From Bacteroidota bacterium (lineage in GTDB: Bacteria > Bacteroidota > Bacteroidia > Bacteroidales > Lentimicrobiaceae): DNA of 5,079 nt. The translations under genes were made by a program, and so were the position numbers. Numbering within the stretch: the stretch's first letter is position 1; the number at the start of each line of letters is the position of its first letter. This document shows positions 1 to 5,079 of the stretch, one piece after another. The notes beneath the pieces are model-generated. The model was given only the letters and a program-made list of their open reading frames with translations. It did not search any database and was not told the origin of the DNA. The DNA lies in NCBI GenBank assembly GCA_023434665.1, contig JAEYSM010000083.1, forward strand, positions 1 to 5,079, read 5' to 3'.

Positions 1-705
1 GCAGCTGCAAAAGCTGCGGGCTATTATGGCGCGGGAACTATCGAATTTATCGTTGACGATAATCTTAACTATTATTTCCTTGAAATGAATACCCGCCTTC
101 AGGTTGAGCATCCTATCACCGAAAGGGTTGTGGGCGTTGACCTGGTAAAGGAGATGATTGGTATTGCCAACGGACTGGAACTTCCATACAAGCAGGAGGA
201 CCTTAAGCAAACAGGTCATGCCATAGAGTGCAGGATTTATGCTGAAGATCCCGACAATAACTTTATGCCTAGTCCGGGAACCATTCAGCATATCACTGAG
301 CCTCTGGGTCTTGGTGTCCGCCATGACGGTTATGTTTATGAAGGTTATACAATTCCCATTCATTACGACCCGATGATATCAAAGCTTATAGTGTGGGCTA
401 AAACCCGTGAGGAGGCAATAAGCCGTATGAGCAGGGCCCTGCATGAGTACAAAATAACAGGCGTGAAGACTTCTATACGTTTTCTTGCAAGAATTATGGA
501 AGCTGAAGATTTTATCAGCGGGAAGTACAATACGATGTTTATTGAAAAGAATCACAATTTCCTGATGGCTGAACCGGATTGCGATGGACAGTGCGAGGAT
601 ATTGCACTTATAGCAGCTTTTATGGAATATAACCGTAAGCTTTCGGAGGTGAAAGTAAACGATGGGGTGAATAAACCGGTGAGTCGGTGGAAAATGTTGA
701 GATAG
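1..705 (+). CDS. accC: Biotin carboxylase subunit of an acyl-CoA carboxylase (5' end outside window)
   Basis: Only the last 234 residues are present; family members have about 450-505, so roughly half is missing. The subunit carboxylates biotin on the carrier protein using ATP and bicarbonate in the cytoplasm. Visible residues, aligned from memory to E. coli AccC: Glu15 (E276) and Glu28 (E288) for metal, the EMNTRLQVEHP motif with Arg32 (R292), Gln34, Val35 and the catalytic base Glu36 (E296), and ECRIYAEDP with Arg78 (R338), which stabilises the enolate. The ATP-grasp glycine loop and lysines lie upstream of the window. The biotin carboxylase core ends near residue 181; a further ~50 residues include a probable helix (about 198-211) and end in PVSRWKMLR. 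That tail resembles the linker helix after the carboxylase core in PccA-type alpha chains (inference). The carrier gene begins 34 bases downstream, so the two are probably in one operon. Pyruvate carboxylase subunit A is an alternative on this fragment alone; the neighbours argue against it. Confidence 0.95.
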   Translation, partial: AAAKAAGYYGAGTIEFIVDDNLNYYFLEMNTRLQVEHPITERVVGVDLVKEMIGIANGLELPYKQEDLKQTGHAIECRIYAEDPDNNFMPSPGTIQHITEPLGLGVRHDGYVYEGYTIPIHYDPMISKLIVWAKTREEAISRMSRALHEYKITGVKTSIRFLARIMEAEDFISGKYNTMFIEKNHNFLMAEPDCDGQCEDIALIAAFMEYNRKLSEVKVNDGVNKPVSRWKMLR

Positions 706-739
706 CCGGTGATAAGATGTTAAAAGAAAACAGCCGATT

Positions 740-1243
740 ATGGAGATAAAGATTGACGGTCGTGTTGCACATGTGCAGGAGTTTGCCCGGAATGGCAATA
801 TGGTGACAATGCTGGTGGACGATGAAATCTATGAAGTTGATGCCCTGAGGGTTTCCGAAGGTATTTACTCGATACTTTACAAAGGCAGGTCGTACAACAT
901 TGAGATGATAGCGGGTACTTCGCCCCGGCATTTTACTGTTAATTCACTGTATAATACCTACAATCTTGAAGTGATTGATGCTCAGGCACGCTACAGAATG
1001 AGTCGCGAGAAAGGCAGTCATGCCGATGAGGGCAAAACTATAATGTCGCCCATGCCCGGTAAGGTGGTGAAAATACTTGTAAGTGAAGGGGAAGAGGTAA
1101 CTGCGGGCCAGACAATGATAGTGATATCAGCCATGAAAATGGAAAGTGAGTTTAAGGCAGCCGTTGATGGTGTGGTGAGCAGAATTTCGGTAAGAGAAGG
1201 CGATACTGTTGAAGCAAACAAAGAACTTATCCACATTGAATAA
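740..1243 (+). CDS. Biotin carboxyl carrier subunit of acyl-CoA carboxylase
   Basis: This 167-residue protein carries covalently bound biotin between the biotin carboxylase and the carboxyltransferase. The C-terminal biotinyl domain (about 99-167) has the SPMPGKV start, the AMKM motif with biotinylated Lys133, 34 residues from the C-terminus as usual for this family, and the final DTVEANKELIHIE strand. The N-terminal ~90 residues are beta-rich (GRVAHVQEF, YEVDALRV, SYNIEMI, TYNLEVIDAQARYR). They resemble the barrel that precedes the biotinyl domain in PccA/OadA-type chains rather than the Pro/Ala-rich N-terminus of E. coli AccB (inference from pattern). The ATG at 740 is the first in-frame start after the stop at 713-715. 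It has no Shine-Dalgarno sequence, only an A-rich leader (722-732), as is common in Bacteroidota. The stop overlaps the start of the carboxyltransferase gene by one base. It could also be annotated as an oxaloacetate or methylmalonyl-CoA decarboxylase gamma-type carrier, but the adjacent biotin carboxylase favours an ATP-dependent carboxylase. Confidence 0.93.
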   Translation: MEIKIDGRVAHVQEFARNGNMVTMLVDDEIYEVDALRVSEGIYSILYKGRSYNIEMIAGTSPRHFTVNSLYNTYNLEVIDAQARYRMSREKGSHADEGKTIMSPMPGKVVKILVSEGEEVTAGQTMIVISAMKMESEFKAAVDGVVSRISVREGDTVEANKELIHIE

Positions 1244-2811
1244 TGAAACAATCAGTCATGAGTGAGACATCACAGAATGAGCTTTCGGACCTTTACGGGA
1301 AGCTTGAGGAAAAAAATCATAAAGCACAACTTGGCGGTGGCCAGGACAGAATTGATAAGCTCCACAGCACCGGAAGGCAGACAGCACGTGAGCGCATTGA
1401 AATGTTGCTCGACAGCGGGACGTTTACCGAACTCGATAAGTTTGTAGTGCACCGTGCCCGGGACTTCAATATGGAGAAGAACCTGATACCGGGCGATGGT
1501 GTGGTAAGCGGATATGGTAAGATTGACGGCAGACTCGTATATGTGTTTGCCCAGGACTTCACGGTTTTTGGAGGTACTTTGAGTCGTGCCAATGCCGACA
1601 AGGTCATCAAGATCATGGACCTTGCAATGAAGATGGGTGCTCCGGTGATCGGACTAAATGATTCGGGTGGTGCACGCATTCAGGAAGGTGTTGAAAGCCT
1701 GGCCGGTTATGCCGATATATTTTACCGCAATGTGATGAGTTCGGGGGTGATACCTCAAATTTCAGCCATACTTGGTGCTTGTGCCGGGGGTGCAGTTTAT
1801 TCGCCGGCAATTACCGATTTCATCGTGATGGTGAAGAATTCGAGCTATATGTTTGTCACCGGTCCCGATGTTATTAAGGCAGTGACGCATGAAGAAGTGA
1901 CTAAAGAAGACCTGGGAGGCGCTTTTACCCATAATTCAAAGAGTGGTGTTGCCCATATGATGGCTCTGGATGAAGAGCAGGCTATGATGATGATAAGGGA
2001 GCTAATTGGCTTCCTGCCTTCGAATAATATGGAAGAACCTCCGCGTTTGCCGACTTCCGATATAATAAACCGCACCGACGAAAAGCTTCAGGAAATAGTA
2101 CCTGCTGATCCCAACAAGCCTTATGATATGAAGGAAATCATAACAAGGGTAGTTGATGATGGAAATTTCCTCGAGATAATGCCGCATTTTGCCGGAAACA
2201 TCCTGACAGGTTTTGCCCGTTTAGACGGACGTTCAGTGGGTATTGTTGCCAATCAGCCTGCTGTACTTGCCGGGGTGCTTGATATAAACAGCAGCACAAA
2301 AGCGGCACGATTTGTAAGGTTCTGCGACTCATTTAACATTCCCCTTATAACCTTTGTTGATGTTCCGGGATTCCTGCCGGGCACTACGCAGGAGTTTGGA
2401 GGTATAATAAGGCATGGTGCCAAATTGCTATATGCTTTTGCCGAAGCCACGGTTCCGAAAATAACCGTGATTACCCGTAAAGCTTATGGCGGGGCTTATG
2501 ATGTGATGTCGAGCAAGCACATTGGTGCGGATGTTAATCTTGCATGGCCTACTGCCGAAATTGCCGTTATGGGTGCTGAAGGTGCGGTGAATATAATATT
2601 CCGCGACAAGCTGACGGATGAAGATAAAGCGCAGCAGGTGAAGGAATACCGCGAGGTGTTTGCCAATCCATATAAGGCTGCCGAACTCGGATACATTGAT
2701 GAGATAATATATCCTCGTAATACCCGGCCAAAGCTCATTGAGGCACTGGAAATGACCAGCAACAAGCGTCAGGAAAACCCATGGAAAAAGCATGGGAATA
2801 TACCGTTATAA
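1243..2811 (+). CDS. pccB: Acyl-CoA carboxylase carboxyltransferase (propionyl-CoA carboxylase beta-type)
   Basis: Full-length (522 residues; family about 510-530). It transfers the carboxyl group from carboxybiotin to an acyl-CoA, probably propionyl-CoA to give methylmalonyl-CoA, and the family forms hexamers in the cytoplasm. The N-terminal crotonase-like half has LGGG-DRI-KLH (30-41), TARERIEMLLD (47-57), NDSGGARIQEG (139-149) and GACAGGAVYSPA (178-189), the last forming the acyl-CoA oxyanion site. The C-terminal half has VDVPGFLPGTTQE (372-384), the YGGAYDVMSSKH motif (415-426) for the carboxybiotin oxyanion site, AWPTAEIAVMG (434-444) and the typical ending PWKKHGNIPL. Asp420 in YGGAYD matches the position reported to set acyl-CoA preference in Streptomyces PccB (Asp422). 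The start at 1243 overlaps the preceding stop (TAATG), suggesting coupled translation. An alternative ATG at 1258 (Met6) would give an N-terminus closer to the family's usual length; neither has a Shine-Dalgarno. Close homologues act as methylmalonyl-CoA decarboxylase alpha (MmdA), so the physiological direction is inferred from the neighbouring biotin carboxylase. Confidence 0.95.
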   Translation: MKQSVMSETSQNELSDLYGKLEEKNHKAQLGGGQDRIDKLHSTGRQTARERIEMLLDSGTFTELDKFVVHRARDFNMEKNLIPGDGVVSGYGKIDGRLVYVFAQDFTVFGGTLSRANADKVIKIMDLAMKMGAPVIGLNDSGGARIQEGVESLAGYADIFYRNVMSSGVIPQISAILGACAGGAVYSPAITDFIVMVKNSSYMFVTGPDVIKAVTHEEVTKEDLGGAFTHNSKSGVAHMMALDEEQAMMMIRELIGFLPSNNMEEPPRLPTSDIINRTDEKLQEIVPADPNKPYDMKEIITRVVDDGNFLEIMPHFAGNILTGFARLDGRSVGIVANQPAVLAGVLDINSSTKAARFVRFCDSFNIPLITFVDVPGFLPGTTQEFGGIIRHGAKLLYAFAEATVPKITVITRKAYGGAYDVMSSKHIGADVNLAWPTAEIAVMGAEGAVNIIFRDKLTDEDKAQQVKEYREVFANPYKAAELGYIDEIIYPRNTRPKLIEALEMTSNKRQENPWKKHGNIPL

Positions 2812-2819
2812 GGTTGTTC

Positions 2820-2862
2820 TTCAGCATTCAGCATTCAGCATTCAGCATTCAGCATTCAGCAT
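2820..2862. repeat. Heptamer tandem repeat, 6 perfect copies of TTCAGCA
   Basis: Six uninterrupted copies of TTCAGCA occupy 2820-2861, with the first base of a seventh at 2862. The array starts 8 bases after the stop of the carboxyltransferase gene. All copies are identical, the pattern expected of a short array that changes length by replication slippage. It is outside any recognised gene: read in the carboxyltransferase frame past its stop it stays open only to the TGA at 2872-2874, and that protein already has a normal family C-terminus. A copy-number change would alter the spacing between the two transcription units and not a protein. The unit's role, if any, is unknown. Confidence 0.95.
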
Positions 2863-2901
2863 GAGCATGCCTGAAATTAGTTGAGTTAGAAGCATTTTTT
2901 T
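2855..2901 (+). terminator. Possible hairpin plus T-run after the carboxylase operon (weak)
   Basis: The last repeat copy, TTCAGCAT (2855-2862), can pair with ATGCCTGAA (2867-2875), leaving a GAGC loop and one bulged C at 2870: eight base pairs, half of them A-T. A run of seven T's follows at 2895-2901, but 19 bases separate it from the stem, too far for a standard intrinsic terminator. It lies between a metabolic operon and an unrelated envelope operon, where a terminator would be expected. Context supports it more than structure does. Confidence 0.25.
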
Positions 2902-2994
2902 CTTTCAACGTGTATGGGTAAACAAAAAGTTAATACTTTTATGTATTGGATTTTGATTCCAATCATATAAGAATTTGTACCTAACACTTATTCT

Positions 2995-4356
2995 ATGAAA
3001 AAAATTCTTTTGTTTGTATGTATCGCATTGCTGATGGGTGCAGCAAATGCCAATGCCCAGGATTGGATGAACAAACTGGGTAAAACCGCTAAAGATGCTT
3101 CGAAGAGAGCCGTCGAGAACCGTGTTGACAGGAAAGCCTCCGAAGCAACCAATAAGGCCATGGATAAGGCTGAAGATTCTGTAAAGAAGGACAAGAACAA
3201 GAATGATGATTCTGATGATTCTAAAAACAACAAGGCTAAGAGTGATGATACAAACGACTCTCAACCTTCGGATGGTCCTTCGGGTAAATCGGTAAAATCC
3301 GAAAAGGAAAGTGCTCCTGTATTGACTGCATTCTCCAAATACGACTTTGTACCGGGTGATCAGATTCTGTACTATGAGGATTTTTCGCAGGACGCTATTG
3401 GGGATTTCCCGGCTAACTGGACAACCAATGCCAGTGGTGAAGTTAAAACTATCAGTATAGCTCCCGGTAAATGGTATCAACATACCACAAATTCGGGTTA
3501 TTTCACGCTGCTTAACAATCTGGATCTGCCATCTAATTTTATTATGGAGTTTGATTATATTCCTTATTTTAGTGAGGAAGATCAGGCACGGAATCCGGGT
3601 AGAAGCAACTGGTATGCATCGGGTTCGGTTGTTTTATACAGTGAACCGGCAGGACAGGAGAGAGAGTTTAACGCATCTGCTTTTCCCGGCAATATGGGCG
3701 TCAGATTACATTTCTCAAATTACAGGTGGGTGGCTGATGCATACAGCCCGAAAGGCGATACGGAGATCGATGGAAACAGCGATAAGAATTGTGTGGTTTC
3801 TGAGCAGGTAAATCATATCATTATCTGGGTTCAGAACCGGAGAGTGAGGATTTACCATAAGGGTGCCAAAATTATGGATATCCCTACTTTGCTGGCTCCT
3901 GATACAAAGTTTAACCGTTTGCGCTTTGCTAATGATCATGAGGCAAATCGTCCGTTTTTCTCTAATATCAAATTTACAACGGCAGCTCCCGATACACGCA
4001 GTAAATTGATAACAGAAGGTAAATTAATCAGTTATGGTATTAATTTCGATGTAAATAAGGATGTGGTAAAACCTGAGTCATTTGGCGCATTGAATGATAT
4101 AGCAACCGTGCTGAAAGAGAACCCGGATGTTAAGGTTAAGATTGTGGGCCATACCGACAGTGATGGCGATGACAAGGCAAATCTTGATCTTTCGCAACGA
4201 CGCGCTGCGGCTGTAAAAATGGAGTTGAGCAAATCGTTTGGTATTGATGAATCGCGTATGGTTACCGACGGAGCCGGTGAAAGTCAGCCAATTGCGGCAA
4301 ATGATAAATCAGAAAATAAAGCCCGTAACCGAAGGGTGGAATTTATTAAATTGTAA
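2995..4356 (+). CDS. Exported OmpA-family protein with central beta-rich domain
   Basis: A 453-residue envelope protein, probably anchored to peptidoglycan in the periplasm. Residues 1-21 form a signal peptide (MKK, hydrophobic core, cleavage at ANA/QD); Cys9 is not in a lipobox, so it is not a lipoprotein. Residues 23-65 are rich in Lys, Ala and Glu and probably helical; 66-106 are a disordered Asp/Ser/Lys/Asn linker containing a DDSDDS duplication. Residues ~117-328 are beta-rich with many aromatics (ILYYEDFSQD, FIMEFDYIPYF, HIIIWVQNRRVRIYHKG) and look like a LamG/concanavalin-type jelly roll, a fold guess that could imply sugar binding. Residues ~340-453 are the OmpA C-terminal domain: FDVNKDVVKPES, VGHTDSDGD, LSQRRAAAVK and NRRVEF. 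Asp388 and Arg403 have the same 15-residue spacing as the diaminopimelate-binding Asp271/Arg286 of Acinetobacter OmpA. No OmpA N-terminal membrane barrel is visible. The start has no Shine-Dalgarno, but the signal peptide fixes it. The next gene follows after 9 bases. The central domain's ligand is unknown. Confidence 0.9.
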   Translation: MKKILLFVCIALLMGAANANAQDWMNKLGKTAKDASKRAVENRVDRKASEATNKAMDKAEDSVKKDKNKNDDSDDSKNNKAKSDDTNDSQPSDGPSGKSVKSEKESAPVLTAFSKYDFVPGDQILYYEDFSQDAIGDFPANWTTNASGEVKTISIAPGKWYQHTTNSGYFTLLNNLDLPSNFIMEFDYIPYFSEEDQARNPGRSNWYASGSVVLYSEPAGQEREFNASAFPGNMGVRLHFSNYRWVADAYSPKGDTEIDGNSDKNCVVSEQVNHIIIWVQNRRVRIYHKGAKIMDIPTLLAPDTKFNRLRFANDHEANRPFFSNIKFTTAAPDTRSKLITEGKLISYGINFDVNKDVVKPESFGALNDIATVLKENPDVKVKIVGHTDSDGDDKANLDLSQRRAAAVKMELSKSFGIDESRMVTDGAGESQPIAANDKSENKARNRRVEFIKL

Positions 4357-4365
4357 TCTGGCACT

Positions 4366-5079
4366 ATGATAAAGTTTCGTTTGAATGTATTGATTGTTCT
4401 CTTTGTTTTCATCCAGAGTTATGCGCTGAAGGCACAGGTAGAACTTGAGGATATCTACGCGGTTAAAGTAACCATTAATGTTCAGACCACTGTTCCGGTA
4501 GAATCGGACAGGGATCCTGCACCGGTGTATAAGGAGAGTAAGCAGATTTCAGGTACTGTTGTCGGAAGGGCAATTATGGGTACAATGGAGAAAATTGCTT
4601 CGGACAAGAATGCCTGGGGTCAGTTAGGTTCGGTTGGGACTGCTACTGTCTTTACGGGACATAGTAATTTCAAGCTGAGAGATGAAGAGGACTATTCAAA
4701 GATTGCATATGAGGTTAAGTATCCGATAAGGGTGCATATGGACAAAATGGAGATGGATTATGTGGGGACAGGGAATGACGAGAGGTACACCAGGGTCAGT
4801 GAGTTTAAAGCTCAGGGTTTAAATGAAGTGGAGGCCATTGCTCTTACCATAAAGCCTTATCATCCGCTTACTGCCATTCCTCCTGTTGAACCTCATTACG
4901 TGGTTATGCTTGCTATTTCCCGATATATTGGTAATATGAGCGCTAAACCTGAAGGTAATGGTCATGATCTTAAATGGGATTATAATGAAGAAAAGCTTGT
5001 GCCGACAAATAATCCGCTTAACATCTCGGTATTGGGAACGCTCACTCAGGATGACCCACCTGAAGGTGTGAAACCGGTA
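4366..5079 (+). CDS. Exported protein of unknown function (3' end outside window)
   Basis: Open from the ATG at 4366 to the window end with no stop (238 residues so far). The N-terminus is a clear signal peptide: MIKFRLN, a hydrophobic stretch (8-16), and a probable cut after ALKA before Gln24, typical of Bacteroidota secreted proteins. There is no lipobox cysteine, and no cysteine at all in the visible part. The mature region alternates hydrophobic and polar residues (YAVKVTINVQTTVPV, ATVFTGHSNFKLR, YEVKYPIRVHM, HYVVMLAISRYIG), suggesting a beta-rich fold; no further membrane segment is visible. I do not recognise the family. It starts 9 bases after the OmpA-family gene with no promoter between, so the two are probably co-transcribed and may act together at the envelope (inference). 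Base composition resembles its neighbours. Confidence 0.85.
   Translation, partial: MIKFRLNVLIVLFVFIQSYALKAQVELEDIYAVKVTINVQTTVPVESDRDPAPVYKESKQISGTVVGRAIMGTMEKIASDKNAWGQLGSVGTATVFTGHSNFKLRDEEDYSKIAYEVKYPIRVHMDKMEMDYVGTGNDERYTRVSEFKAQGLNEVEAIALTIKPYHPLTAIPPVEPHYVVMLAISRYIGNMSAKPEGNGHDLKWDYNEEKLVPTNNPLNISVLGTLTQDDPPEGVKPV

Noticed and set aside
675..749. A second reading frame across the biotin carboxylase stop that reads as plausible protein (TGESVENVEIAGDK...), suggesting a frameshift at the gene end
   Set aside because: It is closed upstream by the stop at 672-674, and the annotated frame keeps a sensible PVSRWKM tail. The alternative is short and I recall no family motif in it.
379..931. 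Minus-strand open frames opposite the biotin carboxylase and carrier genes
   Set aside because: Both overlap well-supported conserved coding sequence and show low-complexity, His/Ser/Leu-rich translations typical of antisense shadows.
2820..2862. CRISPR-like or iteron-like array
   Set aside because: The units are 7 bases and directly adjacent with no spacers. No replication protein or cas gene is nearby, so it is a simple tandem repeat.
2934..2977. Bacteroidota-type promoter candidates: TACTTTTA (2934-2941) and TTTG at 2952-2955 and 2974-2977
   Set aside because: TACTTTTA matches TAnnTTTG at 7 of 8 positions but has no TTTG at the right distance upstream. The two TTTG elements are too close together and the downstream one lacks the TA. 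In AT-rich DNA these matches are weak.
3205..3222. Two copies of GATGATTCT encoding DDSDDS, considered as a calcium-binding thrombospondin-type repeat
   Set aside because: Only two copies, without the spaced DxDxDG pattern; better read as part of a disordered acidic linker.
2905..3483. Long minus-strand open frame (192 codons) opposite the OmpA-family gene
   Set aside because: Its predicted protein has no domain pattern and lies antisense to a gene with a clear signal peptide and OmpA motifs, so it is a shadow of that coding sequence.

Overview
The window looks like chromosomal sequence from a member of the Bacteroidota (Bacteroidales-like). This is inferred from three things: protein style (signal peptides ending in Ala-Gln, an OmpA-domain protein with a charged amphipathic N-terminal segment and a central beta-rich domain), the absence of Shine-Dalgarno sequences with A-rich leaders instead, and moderate GC content. 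No assignment below that level can be supported. All recognised genes are on the + strand and there is no sign of a mobile element, RNA gene or CRISPR array.

Left half (1-2811): the end of an operon for a biotin-dependent, ATP-using acyl-CoA carboxylase, most likely propionyl-CoA carboxylase. It has a biotin carboxylase subunit (5' end outside the window), a 167-residue biotin carrier subunit with the AMKM biotinylation site, and a 522-residue carboxyltransferase. The first subunit charges biotin on the carrier with bicarbonate at the cost of ATP. The carrier swings to the carboxyltransferase, which moves the carboxyl group to the acyl-CoA. With propionyl-CoA the product is methylmalonyl-CoA, linking propionate to succinyl-CoA.

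Middle (2812-2994): a 183-base gap that begins with six perfect tandem copies of the heptamer TTCAGCA. It is followed by a sequence complementary to one repeat unit, so a small hairpin can form, and then a T-run. The hairpin and T-run may end the carboxylase transcript, but this is weak. No convincing promoter for the next gene was found.

Right half (2995-5079): two cell-envelope genes separated by 9 bases and probably co-transcribed. The first encodes a secreted 453-residue protein with a lysine/aspartate-rich N-terminal segment, a beta-rich central domain and a C-terminal OmpA-type peptidoglycan-binding domain with its ligand-binding Asp and Arg intact. The second runs off the window end and encodes a secreted beta-rich protein that I do not recognise.

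Most of the window is ordinary metabolism plus an envelope gene pair. The points most worth a second look are the heptamer array with its complementary hairpin arm, and the unrecognised exported protein paired with the OmpA-like protein. I did not find evidence of a new defence, mobile or regulatory system.
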